DNA of 64,000 bases from Rachycentron canadum (Eukaryota > Chordata > Actinopteri > Carangiformes > Rachycentridae), in assembly GCA_038496675.1 (NCBI GenBank), contig CM076648.1:18286900-18350899 (forward strand). Direction: 5' to 3'. The notes beneath the pieces are model-generated. The model made no database searches. It worked only from the letters and a program-made list of their open reading frames with translations, and had not been told where the DNA came from. Shown one piece after another: positions 37,625 to 51,115 of the stretch (the first letter of the stretch is position 1; each line of letters opens with the position of its first letter). The position numbers and the translations under genes are program-made.

Positions 37625-40600
37625 ATGGACCGACACCTTTTGCTTTCCGTTGCAATCGCCGCCTGCACGGTGGAAGGTACGTGTTCAGCGCGCGCGCATA
37701 TTGCCAATTAACTCAGGTTTTTGGGATTTTAATGGGGGGCAGGCGCCGCTCTCTGGACCTAGCTTCCCTGGGTCCCCTGAAGTACTTTTGGGGAGTTAAT
37801 GTAGTTATTAATCGTCAGTTACTTTCATGTTGGCTGAATATGAACTAATAGTAATGTTGTCATGTGCAGTGTTTTGATATTTTAAAAAAATGTATGTGAG
37901 CTAAGTCTGTAGAAAAATACATGGCAAGACTGCATTCGATGTAAAGGTGACGCCATCTTTGTTTCCTGCTGATTTTGTAATTCGTGCAAATATGTTGTGA
38001 TGAGTAAAGAGCGTCAGTGGTAGGAGTGGCAGCTTCATACGCTCTTTGTGTAACTTCTGTGCGTGTCTGTTTGTGTACTTGTAAATGCTACACAGTTAGG
38101 ATCGAAAAAGTTGGCTGGTCCTGGTTTTATGGCTGGTGGTAGAATTAGCTTGAGGGTCAAATTCCTCGTGACGGACAGAAGTGACACAAGTACAAGTAGA
38201 TGTGTGGTGTGTGATTGATTGTTTTTTTTTGTTTTTTGTTTTTTTTTTATGTTGTAAGCTGAGAACACTGTTCTCCTTGTGCCTTTCACATTATGTTGCA
38301 ACAGATATTGCCATTTCTATGTATGAATGACATTCCCAGCTGCTTCCTGTGCTCCAGACACACACACCATGCAAATTAAAAAAAAAAAAAAAACCCTCAG
38401 AGCTTGAAATATTAATTTGTTGATGAAGCCTTCAGGACATGCTGTGTCTCATCTTTTTTACTCAAATCCACTCTGAATATTTCATGTTTTGATTGAGGCA
38501 GCGGGTTTAATGGTAATGACCGACTCCAGCTCTTCAGTCTGCACTTTACAGGCACTTGTTAACTGCTGCCCCAAGAGTGAAGTATAGAGATGCAGATGGA
38601 CAACTTTAAATCTGCTTGATATGCAAGGGCAGATTGGTCAATAGAGACAACAGTGATGTTATTGTATATTCCAGTCGGTGTGTGCGTGCGCGTGTGTGTG
38701 TGTTGACTGACACAAACACAAAGAGTAACAGCACCAGAAAGCACCAAAAATGTCATGCCAAGTTTTTTTCTTGAGTATTGTGTAACTGAACAAAGGTTTT
38801 ACATCATATCCAACATGTCAGTGTTCTCTTTGTGCCTTTCACACTGTGTCCACACTTATTCTCTGCTCACTACAGATGCATCTAAAACATGCAAATTCTA
38901 AAAACTACTTCTTAGAGGAACTTCGTGTTGAGGCTTCCCCCGAGAGTGAGGTGTAGAGACGCAGATGGACAGAAGTCACAGTAGTGTGTGCACAGACCAC
39001 ACTTACATGCACATATACCAGTCTGACATTATTACGGCTGTTAAATTTGATTAAGAGGGACAGGGGCTTTGCCCCTCTATTCAACAACATATTTTGTGTG
39101 GTCTAATGCACTGAGATGTGCTGTAGAAACATCTCTGGAAAGTCACTCACATTAATATCAGTGAAATTTGATTATGTGGGGTTGAGAGGGGGCAGATTCA
39201 CATTGGATTCGACCATGGACAAAGATATGCTTTCAGCTTTTTTTTTTTTTTTTTTTTAATGAAAGAAGCGAGTGTGGCAGAGAGGGGCAAATGGGCAGCA
39301 TATAAACAACAAGCTCAGCCAAATCATCAGGTTAATGTGCATTTTGTGAAGTGAGAAGATGCTGCCACAAACGCTCCACAACTGGAGGGGAGACAAGAGT
39401 GTGTTAAAATGAAGTGCAGGTCTGATTTGAGATCGCACAGTGAGATGAATCTAGTCCAGGTATTGTATTTGGATGCCAACCTTAGAAGGAGATGCAAAAT
39501 TATTTTGGTGCCGACTCAGACTTTAAAGTCTGAAAGAAGATGTTGAAAAGTGCCCTAGCAAGGAGTCACCTATACTTTAGCATCTTTTAGCTCATTGTTT
39601 TTGTTTCATGGCCTGTGAACTTTCTGCTTGTGTCCCTCTCACTGGTCTCATCAATGTTGCTGTCAGTCGCAATAGGTAGTAATTTTCAGCAAAAAAAAAA
39701 AAAAAGCTGTAGCAGGCAGACAAAATTAGCAGCTGTCTGGTGAACATAGTGGAGCATTTAGCAACTGAAGAGCAAACAACAGAGCATGGTGAAAATTGGA
39801 CACATTATCATCAAGTGGTCTCAAAAACACAATCTAAAATTCATGCCTGTTTGTTTTTGAATCTGCTGGATCTATCAAAAGGTTACTGTTTGCTAACATA
39901 TTCACAATGACAACTTAAGAGGTGATAATATGTCAGTGTTGTGATTAAGGCTTGTTTCAACACCTCAAGTGGCCAAAAATCTCTGATGGTAGATTTAAGT
40001 GAGCTTCTAATTCCAAAGAACTCTGGTGGAGTTCATCTCAAACAATGGCTGGTTGCTACTGCAGTGTTATTAGGAGGGATTACAGCTTGCATTACAACCT
40101 CTTTTTCATGACATTATACATTTCTTTTGAACATTTTACATGAAACTCAAACTCAAAATGCAGCTTACGATGCAAAGTAGTGCAATTTTGCACTACTTTG
40201 CATTTTTCCACAGGTCGTGACTGTGTAGTATGTTAGTTTTGTTTTGTTTTTACTAAGGTTCCCTCTCCTTGNTTATATTCCTTCATTTTGGCCAAAGCTG
40301 CTTTTGAAATGATTTACAATGATTTACAACATTTACTAGAAGAGACAACTGCATTGGGGCCTTAGAGATGTGTTCCAGCTGTAACAACATCTTATGCACA
40401 CATCTGGTGTGGGCCTGGTTTTGTGTTTTCAAAAGTGGTCACATGACTCAAGTTTCAACTTTCTAATCATGTTTTGACAAATTGTGCAGATTAACTGATT
40501 AACAGCATGCTGTTCTGTATTTTTTGTAGTGTTAGTCCCTTTTCCATTTTGTCCGCTCATCTCTGTTAAAGTAATCAAGCAGATGTCTCACCCCTGTATT

Positions 40601-43600
40601 TACAACAGGAGGCATAGCTCAGGGGTTTGAGTTCTCTGTCATTAAGATGGATTTCCTCTGGATTCCAGAGAGAAAATCCTCCACACATGAAAGATACAGC
40701 ATGTATGTGAAATATAAAAAAATGTTATCTGTCTCTATTCAATAGAACTGGAACGATTGTTATCTCAAGTGGGATGGGTCAGAGTATCCGGATGTCTCCA
40801 ATCTGAGATTTCCTGAGAACTTAATTTGGAAGCCAGACATCATGCTCTGTAACAGGTAGGTGCAGTGAGAACAGATCTGCTAGGTGCTGTATTGTAATTG
40901 TAATTGCAAAGTATCATACCCTCACACAGTTAAAAACAAGTTTAGTTCAATGACATTGACCAGGACATATAAGATACCACACATCTGACTCTTCTGAAGA
41001 ACAAAAGAAAAGTTTGTTTCAGCTCTATGGTCTAAACACCTCTACAAATCCTCTACAGATTTATTCTCAAGTGGTTTGTACAAGTCAAGAGTTAGAGGTC
41101 AGGTCATGGACAAATACCTGTTAAAAATTATGCCTGTTTGACTTTTAATTAAATGAATTTGGATTTTAATTGTCACTGAATTTAAATACAGTAAATAACT
41201 GAATAATTTATTTTTCCACTAATGACAGTTAAATTTGTAATGTCTTCATGTCTCTCTCCACCAACCGCCCCCTGCATCACCCCCATCCCCTTTTACCCCT
41301 GCTGTTATACCGACCTGCCCTTCGCTCCCAGGAACCAGTCTACCACCCATTACCCCCATTAAGCTGCCTGACCCTCCCTGCCTTCCCTCCCACTAAAAAC
41401 TGCCTTCATTAGCTCCTGCACACCCTTTCCATGCTGTGCATTTTCTGTATTGTAACCTGTTTTCTTGTCTGTATACAACATCTATTGCACGTCTGCCCGT
41501 CCTGGGTGAGGGATCCCTCCTCTGTTGCTCACCATGAGGTTTCTCTTTTTTTTTTTCCTGTTAAAAGGGTTTTTTGTTTTGAGTTTTTCCTCAGTCGATG
41601 TGAGGGTCTAAGGGCAGAGGATGTTGTTATGATGCTATGTAAAGCCCTTTGAGACAAACTGTTTGTAAAAATGGGCTATACAAATAAAATTGCATTGCAT
41701 TGCATTGCATTCATCTGTTGATTTCTGACAGTGGGAAAGTGGGTCTGTGCTGTTAAATGTTCAGGCATCAGCATCAGACTCTGTGCTGTTACAGGACTTG
41801 TTTGGAGGTCCTTGCAGAGATGGATTCACAAGCAGAAAATGAAAGCTTTGTGAAAAAATTAACTCTGCTTTTAGAACAAAAAATACATTTTCAACACTAA
41901 GCATTTACGTCTGACAGAAGCTTGAAAGATCAATCTGCATAAAGTGAACGTACTATAGTCAGCGATTTGAGATGATTTTCAGACAAGACCATAAATAACA
42001 CTTCAAGGTCAGTGGTGCTCTGCTGTTTAAATAAATGCAGAACTGTCTAAAAGAGCACTTTGGAGCAATAAATCATTTAGGCCATTGAATAAACTTGTAT
42101 CAGAAAGATGGAAGAAATAGCATTTTATTATATGTCCCTTGTGGACAATGCTAAGGAGATCACCAAAAAACAATCTTTAAAAGAAAAATCTGAACAAATC
42201 ACATTAGAAACATTCTGCCCCCTTTAGCTAATGAGGGAAAAAGCAGTGTGCTTCATTTGTCATTGTCCCACTGAGCGAAGCCTTGATCTGAGACCCTTTG
42301 AATTAGTTGTTTTGTTTTTTTTTTTTCAAGCAACTCTTTCAACTCAAGCTCAACTCTCTCCCATCCTCTGGGGAGTTCATTTGTAGGAGTGAATTATGGG
42401 CAGCAGGGGAGAGTGAGGGTAACCACTGAATAACCATCTCTAGGGAAACATTGCATCAGTTGTGACTCCTTGTGTGTTGTGTCCTTGCTGCAATTACAGA
42501 AATATTTGTATTCTTCCACCACATCCTTTCCCCTCATTCAAATTTATGTTACATCCATATAAATAATAGCAGTTTTTGCAAAGGTCCTACCATCATATGA
42601 ATTAATTATGATGTTTTCTAGTGAAGCTGTATTTGGGTTGCAGATAAATCACCAGGAAATACTGACGTTCTTCCATCTTGTCCACAGTGCAGATGAAAGA
42701 TTTGATCCAACTTTCCACACCAACATTTTTGTCGATTCCACAGGCTCATGTTCTTATGTACTTCCAGGTAAGAATTACAATTTGATATAACAATTAACAA
42801 TTATCACTAACTTTTCAGTATCAGTCAACACCAGATGTTTACTCATGGAAATATTAGACATGGGATCTATTTTCTGATTTGAAAATACACCTGAGATAAA
42901 GGATACCGTGTCAATTACCATATCACAGGTAATAAGACTTCAACACAAGTGATCTGTTTGCATCAAGAACCCACAGTATGATGACACCGGTCACTATGTT
43001 AGAGGCGAAATTATTTAAAATGCACAATTTCTTCTGTAAATTATATTTCCTGTGGGAAAAAAAAACTAAAACTGGTTTATTCTAGCCACGTGTGCATCAG
43101 CATGCACACAATTGATGGCTGGAAATCTATAGCTGAAGCACAATAGACAATCTAAGTGGAAGTAAAAAGGCCATCAAGGCATATGAGGCCAACCTCACAG
43201 ATGTGGTGACATAAAAGTAAAAGTATTTTTTCTCAAAAAAGGTTAGTAAATTGGTGTCTCAACACCAACTGCAACCCCAATCACCAACTCCTGTTGTACT
43301 GACTTTAAAATGTAGATGTACATAAAATCTAAGTTCTAGTAGTGTAAGATCTTTCACTTCTTTAATTGCCAAGACATTAGTGTATTACAGTTGAACTAAA
43401 ATAACTGAAAGTAGTGGTCCAGAGAGGCCAGCAACTAGGGTTTGAATCATTCATATATGAGAACAACTCACATTATTCAAGTCTGCCATTAGTGTGATTG
43501 AGCAGGAACTTGTCACTACACTTTGGTGTGCTATTTTAATAATTGAGAGTTGTGAACATGAACGCAGGTCTAGTGTAGCATCATGGAGCGAAGGGGACAT

Positions 43601-46600
43601 ATTGAGCAAATATTAGCTGTAAGTCACTGAGATGTGCTGCAGTTATTCTGGGTTGTCAGGGAACAATAATCACAATGAGGAATCATTATTATATCATATG
43701 TAAATATCTTCAAAGCATTCAGTCTTCTCATAAAAATAAAAAAAACTGAATTTGCATAAAAAAGGTTTCAGTTCCTGCCAAAAGCACATGTCTGAAACAG
43801 ACGACCTTCCATCATTCAAACATGCAGAATTTTTAATTGTATAAAACCTACAATCACTAAGCTCCTACCATGTGTAAACATTATGTTGTATTTTCTCATG
43901 GGCATTTACACTAAGGGTTTATTTCTTTACTTAGTCTTTGATGTAGAATTACGGCTGTATTATATTGTGTTTGTTTCTATTTCATGTCTCTGCAGAACTG
44001 GAGCCTAAAACATTTTTCCATGAACATTTTTCAATTTTTGCCATATTTTAACAGCTGTCATAGTCATAAATACGAACCTACAGCCAGCAGTAACTAGTTG
44101 ACTGCAAAAGCTTAGAATTTAACCAGGTGAAACAGAACCTGGTACTGTGCAAAGGTAAAAACATAAAACCCACCTTCTGTTTCCTGCCTTTATTAAAAGC
44201 TAAGGTCACCAGGCACTAGCTATGTCTTCATACTGGATTTATATATACAAGTGTGGTTTTCATTTTCTCATCCAACTCTTGAGAAAAAAAACAATAGGTG
44301 TAATTTCCCAGGATGTCAAACTGTTGCTATAATCTCTTGGTGTTTTAAAATGGTCTTATTTCACAACGGTAACATAATGTCAAAAGATCCAAACACCTGG
44401 CTCCACTCCATCAGTGCCAGATGCTTCGAGCAGTGCAGCTACTTCCTGATCAAACCTCTAGTGAACCAGTAATGCCAGAACATGAGGACGGAGATGATCC
44501 ATTACACTTTCCATGAAACCATTAACCCATCTGTATATGCACGTGCACACACATCCTTGCACAGGGAAAAAACAGTGGGTGTTCCTGTCACAGCTGGTGA
44601 TTACTGGCCTCACAGGCAAGCTCCCCTTCCTGTTGTTTTTACCCTTAGCAAAAGTGTTGGCCTGCTTCACTTCAGCTTCTCAATCAATACCAACATAAAT
44701 AGCTCCATTGCTGAATTTCTTCTGGGTCGATTGCCTCCGTCACAAGCAAATTGCCACGCAATTTTGTTCCAAATGAAGCCTCTTTAAATGCCATATTGAT
44801 GCAAAATAGTCAGCACAGCTGTATTGAATGAGTACAGCTGTTTGCAGATATGACCTACCAAATCACATGACCTACCTTACATTCGTCTTTTCCCCCCTGA
44901 TGTTCGTCGTAGTCAATAGGAGTCATTCTGTTTGTCTGCTCCCCATCACCATTCACTTCCTGCTGAGGTTTATCATCAACATCACACTGAGACAGAGGAC
45001 AAATGTTGTTTCATGCTAGCACCTCCTGTTTTTCATAAGTATGGATGGAAATTAGTTTGCCTGCCTCTGCTGAAGGATGACTGGCTACTGTCATCTCATT
45101 GTCGTATTGGATTTTTTTTTTTTTACTGTCGTTAGGGTGGATGGCGCTTTGTCTCTGTATCGTTTCTGTGAAACCTTTCTTGCTGCCTCTCCATATGTTT
45201 GGCGCTGACATTTTCTTTTTTTCAGTCTTCCTCTGCTTCCTTTATGACTGAGTATTTGATAATGCATCCTATCAAATCTTTTCAGTAGGCTTTGACAGGT
45301 GAGGTACAGTTCATATCTAAGCCTGGTTTGTTCATGTTTTCAACCACAACAGGGATCTTCAAGAGCACTTGCAACATGGATGTGCGCTGGTTCCCTTTTG
45401 ATGTCCAGAGATGTGACCTGAAGTTTGTCTCCTGGACATACGGGTTCTATTCTCTGGACTTGGAGATGGTGGAGGCAGATACCACAAGCTACTCTGATAA
45501 CGGAGAGTGGGATCTTATTGGTGAGAGGAGCCGATGGCCTGTGAAGGGCAGAGAGTTGATGTAACAGTGAACTGATCATTTCCATAAATTTTCACTCCAG
45601 TTCTTCCAGAGTAGGTTGTTTTTTGTTTTGCCTCACAGAGGTTCTAGGACAGAGAAATCAGCATGTCTACGCTTGCTGTGAGGAGCCGTACCCTGATGTC
45701 ACCTACACCTTGGTGATGCGAAGACGGACCCTCTTCTATGTCGTCCATCTGCTCATCCCGTGTGTCCTGATCTCCACTCTGGCCCTGTTCGTCTTCCTCC
45801 TGCCTGCTGACTCTGGGGAGAAGATCTCACTGGGTTAGGACAATACAAATATATTCACACACACACGATTGCTGTTCTGGCCATGTTTCATTGCAGAACT
45901 AAATTAGTGCACTTGCTATTGTTGAGAGTTGACATTTTGCTAAGTAATACATAAACATAAAAGCATAAAATCAGATTAAGTTTCCAATAGATTATTAATT
46001 AATTATTACATCATTAGCTGCACAGAAATTTCCAACATAATTATTCCCTGAGGATTTTTGAAATTTCATTTAATCAGTATTGTTTTTATGTGCAGTGAGA
46101 GGCCGTTCAAGGATCAAGAATTTATTCAAGCAAAACAAAACACAAAAAGCTTAGTGGATAGCGAGGGTGTGGATCAAAACTGAAGAACAACACTAAGTAG
46201 AGAAAAACAGGCAAACCGAACCAGTTTAAGGCAGGAAAGAATTTAAAAAACACAGGGGAAAGTGAAGTAGAAGCCCAAACAGACACAGCAGATAAACTGA
46301 CAGAGACTTAGATACAAAAGGGAGGTAAGGAATAATTGGACACAGGTGAAAAACATTGGGACAGACAGTCAGAGAGGTGGAAAACTAGACAAAGACGGAA
46401 AGTAAAACAAAACTATTTTAAAATTTAATAAAAAATAAAACCAGAGTTCAAACATAAAATCCAAAGAATATTAGGTGAGGAAATAATAAACAGAGTCGGT
46501 GACATTCATTTAATATAATGTCTGAAGTACACATACATACCCACAAAATCAAATCTGGATGTTGATGTTTCTTGAGATGAGTTCACCTCTTACAGTTATG

Positions 46601-49600
46601 TCTCAGTCATTCCCAGAACTTTTATATTACATTTACATGGACATAAAAATGACACAACCATAGAGACGCTGCATGCTGCTAAATTTTAGATTTCTTGAGC
46701 ATCACTTTGGTGGCTTCCTGCCATGCTGATTTAACTGAGATCTAGACTTTGCTAAGTGTATTCTGTAAAAAAAATAAATCAGGTCAAAGCAAACAACAGA
46801 AAATGAATGCGATCACAATCAGCCCTTTACAGCCCACGATATTGTAACACTGCCAACCTTGTTATTATTCTTGGATTTTTCTCATTTAAAACAACTTTTG
46901 TCTCCTGTGTATAGTCAAATTGCATCAGCCATTTTGTCTCCTGTGTAATCAGTTGTTTTATGAAAAAGAGTGCTTTGCTATTAATCCACTTCCCCTGTGG
47001 CCTTGTGAAGTAAAGTGATAATCAGCACTTAGTGATTGACTTAACTGTCAGAGGACTAAGAAAACTGTTTAATCTTATCTCAGTTGTCACATGTGACATG
47101 TGTTTCATGCATAAATTATATGGGCTTTATGTAGACAGTTGCTGTGGTGTGTGTTTGAGTGTGTACTGTATGTGGCAGTGGGTGGGGAAGTGGGAAGGGT
47201 CTGAGCTTGATAGCCCAATGACAGAAAATTGCTCAAATGAAGTGTAATAGGCTGTTATTTTACATATCAGGCATATGTCATGTTATATTCTGTAATTGTG
47301 TGTGCGTAGGCACGTGTTCACATATCTACTGTGTATGAGGTCAGTATATCAGCCCAGCCAATCGTTGCCATTATTATTTCATTATTTCATGATGATGAAC
47401 CCACATTGAAAGATGTGTTTTCATGGCATCGTTTATCCCTGGATCTGATTTCAGTAAAATTGGGCTGTCATGATAATTATGATTTGTAAAATACACAAAT
47501 GGATCAAGGGGAATATTATTGTTGTGTGTGAATCTTAACTTTCGTAGCCACTGCATTTGGCTTTCATTTAATAAGCATGTCCACGCTAATCTTCGCAAAC
47601 TAAAAATGTCAAGAGTAATAAAAGCTTTAAAGCTTTAAAAGAATAAGAATAACATATTTAATATACTAGATGTACGACAAAACAATGATGCATCAACCTA
47701 CATTATATTTTACTGCGTGTGATTTGGGAGTTGAATGTCTGCATCCATATTTTTATATCAGTGTTGGAAAAGACTACTGGGATCATGTTTCAATGTTTTA
47801 TTCATTTGTTTAAAGGATCAGTTCATCTAAATCACAAATCAAAAACATGTCCCATGTGGCTTCTCGCTCTGCATACACTTAAAGGTTTAATTGGAGATCT
47901 GTTGAAATTTTCAAAAACATCTGCTTACATCCCCCATACACTGGAGCTGAAAGGAATTAAGTTTGTGTCAAAACACTCTTTATAGTAACTATTATTTCTG
48001 TCTACTATTATTATTTATTAGGAAATTGTTCCTCCTGGGTGTTGGCAGTAAATTGGATTGGATTATGTAGTTTCTGTATAGACTGTCTAAAAGAAAAGAA
48101 AAAAATATCAACACCAATAAACTAAACCAGCCAGATTTGAAAAATGAGATTATATGTACACGACTCATAGTCATTTGAGTCACATGCTCCTCCTTGTTCT
48201 ACAGATATAACAAACAGCAGCAGCCACCACAGCAGAGGTGTTGAACATATACCAGCATGTCTGTGACTCTTAATCCTCCTTAGAAGTTTAGTCTTCTGCT
48301 AAGCTACTACTGAGCCAGTGGCTTAATGATGTCAGCTCATTAGTTCAAACTCCAACCATGTCTGTTCAAAGATATTTTACCTATTTCTTCTCTTGTGTAT
48401 CCTCAGGTGATGTAGTAAGTGATGATAAACTTTAACAGCTCTGCAATTCTGGCAGTTCAGTGTCCCATTGTGTGAAAATGGCAAAAAATTCAAACAGGAC
48501 AAAATTAGCATAAGTGCAACTGGAACAAATGGAAGAGATCTATTAGTCTACATAATGCCAAATCTGAATTACTCACTTACTCCTTTGCATATTATTGTAA
48601 AATGATTTTTAAGGATGAAAAAGGTTGTTTGACATACAGTATAACACCCAATTTTGTAGGTAGGTTCTCTGTCATACTGTGTGATATTAAGACTTTTCAT
48701 TGCACTTCTGTTGTGAAACACTAACTGAGATTTGGTTTCCTTCCCAGGCATTATAGTGCTGCTCTCCCTGACTGTCTTATTGCTGCTAGTTGCAGAGATT
48801 ATGCCTGCCACATCAGACTCAGTGCCTTTAATAGGTAAGCCAGGCCAAAGTTAAAAGCAGTAGCTATGGGTGTCAACTACTATCAGTGGGAAGACACGGG
48901 TAGCAAATTGCATAGTCATTTTTCATCAGGGCTTCTCTTATATTCTTATACCACAGTGTAACTGAATTTAAGCAGCTATCCAAAATTCATATATATATAT
49001 ATTTTTTATTAGACATCTGAGTCACCACACATTTGACAGAGTAAAGAAGTAACTTTTAGCCTTTGTCTGACACATGAAGCGACTGGTCATATTGCTCTCT
49101 TTGATGTGAGCTAGTCTTTTTACACTTACACTTACACACACAACATTTTATTTTCTCCTCTTTATAATTTTAGTGACAACTGTTTTATAGCACGACGCAA
49201 CTTTTGAATCATTGTCTCACTGTCTTCTCTATTTCTTCTTCACCCAGTTCAGTACTTAACCACGATGATGATCATTGTTGGTCTCTCAGTAATTGCTACT
49301 GTTCTGGTCTTACAATATCACCACCACGACCCTGATGGAAGCAAGATGCCGAAGTGGGTGAGTATTCTGTCACGTTACACCATTATTTGTTACTTACTGT
49401 GATCTAATTAACATTAACATCCACTTTAGTATCATTTGTATCTTAGCCACACCCCAGAACTAACTTATGGTAAACAGTGAATATTTCCTTTTCCTATTTC
49501 CATCCTTCCTTGCCAATTTTGCTGCAGTGGTTTATCAAGTTTTACATGCCTTTGCCTGTGTAACGCCATGTCTCCATGAGATATCCCAGACAGAGATATG

Positions 49601-50496
49601 CTGCACATCAGCAGAAAATACCTTGTTGTTCGAACGTGGTAAAGATATCAGAGTCTGGCCTGCGTGTTTCCATAAATGTCAATGAGTTCTCCTGATATCA
49701 TAACAAAATGAAAAGGTTTAGAGACAAATAATGTGACAACCTGCAGTTTAATACACATACTGTCTGCAGTGAAATTATACTGTACTCACTCTGTTGACAA
49801 AAATTCTGAAGGTTGTGTGATACAGGACACAATGGACCAAATATAAACTGGTATTTTCTGGAGCCAGGATGTAATCACTTTTTTATTGTGATTGGTCAGT
49901 TTGGGAAAAGTGAGCACCTCTTTGAAGTGTTGAGCCATTTCAGACCCAAACAGCGATAAAGACTGGCTGCATGTTCCCACATTCATTTATTCCTTATTCA
50001 CTATTGTTTGATCCCATAGACCCGTGTCATCCTGCTGAATTGGTGTGCCTGGTTCCTGCGCATGAAGCGTCCAGGTGAGGAACAAGTGCGTTCAGCCTGT
50101 CACAATAAGGCTATGCAGGGCAGCATGGATGTCAGCGCAGGCTCCTCAGCCCCCCCACCAACCAACGACAACATGCCCTACGTTGGCATATGCAGCCTGG
50201 AGAGCATTCACTACTCCACTGCTGCTACCTCACCTGACTCTGCAGGTCAGAGCTCTTTGGCGAAGAGCGTAGAGCCAGAGCTAATCAAGATCCTGGATGA
50301 GGTGCACTACATTGCCAAACGCTTCCGTGACCAAGATGAGAAAAAGTCAGTGTGCAACGAGTGGAAATTTGCTGCATCTGTTATTGATAGGCTTTGTCTA
50401 GTGGCTTTCTCACTTATCACTATCCTCTGCACCATTGTGATCCTCATGTCAGCACCCAATTTTGTTGAGGCCATTTCCAAAGATCTTTTCAGTTAA
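37625..50496 (+). CDS. Alpha7-class neuronal nicotinic acetylcholine receptor subunit (two 5' exons not found)
   Basis: Eight exons: 37625-37676 (signal peptide), 40746-40855, 42688-42767, 45353-45520, 45639-45833, 48748-48834, 49248-49357 and 50020-50496 (stop TAA). Lengths after the gap (110, 80, 168, 195, 87, 110) match those I recall for mammalian CHRNA7. Visible features are the 13-residue Cys-loop (CNMDVRWFPFDVQRC), loop B SWTYG, vicinal cysteines YACCEEPYPD, M1, pore helix M2 (GEKISLGIIVLLSL), M3, a cytoplasmic loop of about 120 residues and M4 (ILMSAPNFVEA). The expected second and third exons (140 and 45 nt in CHRNA7, carrying the loop D Trp) are not visible in the 3 kb intron, which holds an N. 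With them the protein would be near 487 residues. Loop A has Cys where alpha7 has Tyr, and M2 has Ile at 6'. It is more divergent than ordinary alpha7, so the fish paralogue chrna11 is a candidate. Product: a subunit of a plasma-membrane cation channel opened by acetylcholine. Confidence 0.93.
40170..40203. repeat. 16-bp perfect inverted repeat, 2-nt loop
   Basis: Arms 40170-40185 and 40188-40203 are exact reverse complements around TT. The palindrome lies in the receptor gene's first visible intron, about 70 bases left of an N. Confidence 0.95.
40272..40272. other. Ambiguous base (N) in the receptor intron that lacks expected exons
   Basis: A single N inside the interval where two coding exons are expected but not found. 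It may mark a collapsed assembly gap. Confidence 0.9.
41230..41711 (+). mobile_element. L2-type LINE 3' end with (TGCAT)n tail
   Basis: The segment resembles the 3' region of a widespread fish LINE. It reads ATTGCACGTCTGCCCGTCC, then TGAGGGATCCCTCCTCTGTT, then GAGTTTTTCCTC, then GGGCTATACAAATAAAATTG. It ends in four TGCAT units, the short-repeat tail typical of L2/CR1-type LINEs. Only the non-coding 3' end is present. It lies in an intron of the receptor gene, same orientation. The left boundary is approximate. Confidence 0.75.
46085..46510. repeat. Probable interspersed repeat, class unknown
   Basis: An A-rich, purine-rich stretch (GACACAGGTGAAAAACATTG, then GGACAGACAGTCAGAGAGGT and AAAGTAAAACAAAAC) resembles repetitive sequence common in fish introns. 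I cannot name the family or its boundaries. It lies in a receptor intron. Confidence 0.3.
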
Positions 50497-51109
50497 GGGC
50501 TTTATCAGGAAACAAAAGCTGCACTGAAAACAAAAGTGTATACCAACTACACTTCACATCACAGAGCAATAATTTGTAAACTCATGGGGCAGTAATTTAG
50601 ATTCAGTGAAGTCTGTCGTGTATATGGGACTTCTATATCACCAAACATTTAACCAAACTGAGGACATGTAATGCAGAAATAATCATATGTCTACATTATG
50701 TTGGTGCAGCCAAACAGTTTAATATTTCAATATGATTCCCTCATCCCTGTTTTAAAACAATGAATCCTTATAGCAACCATTGCTTTATGATGTTGTTTGT
50801 TTACTTACAGACTGCAACTGTGATTTGTTTTACAATGTTACCTGTGTATTATTGTTCATTACAATGTATCTATTACAATAGCGTCACTAAAATAGACTCT
50901 ATATATCAAACATTATAGCTACAGTATCATGTATTGAATTAAGTAATTCTGTTGTATTGCATGAACAATCATATATCCAAAACAGTTTACTAATGTTGTA
51001 ATTCTTGTTGATTATGATGATAAGCACAACCAAAGATCTCAGTTTAACCATGATCTTATTTTGTCTTTCTAATTGCTTCTTACTCATTTTTATTATAACA
51101 TTTTGTGAT

Positions 51110-51115
51110 AATAAA
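51110..51115 (+). promoter_or_regulatory. Candidate polyadenylation signal of the nicotinic receptor gene
   Basis: AATAAA about 615 bases after the stop codon. Another AATAAA lies in the AATAAATAAATG string near 51740. Either could be used. Confidence 0.35.

Noticed and set aside
44482..44787. 101-codon plus-strand frame in a receptor intron
   Set aside because: No splice-site support, no family resemblance, and the flanking receptor exons already join in frame without it.
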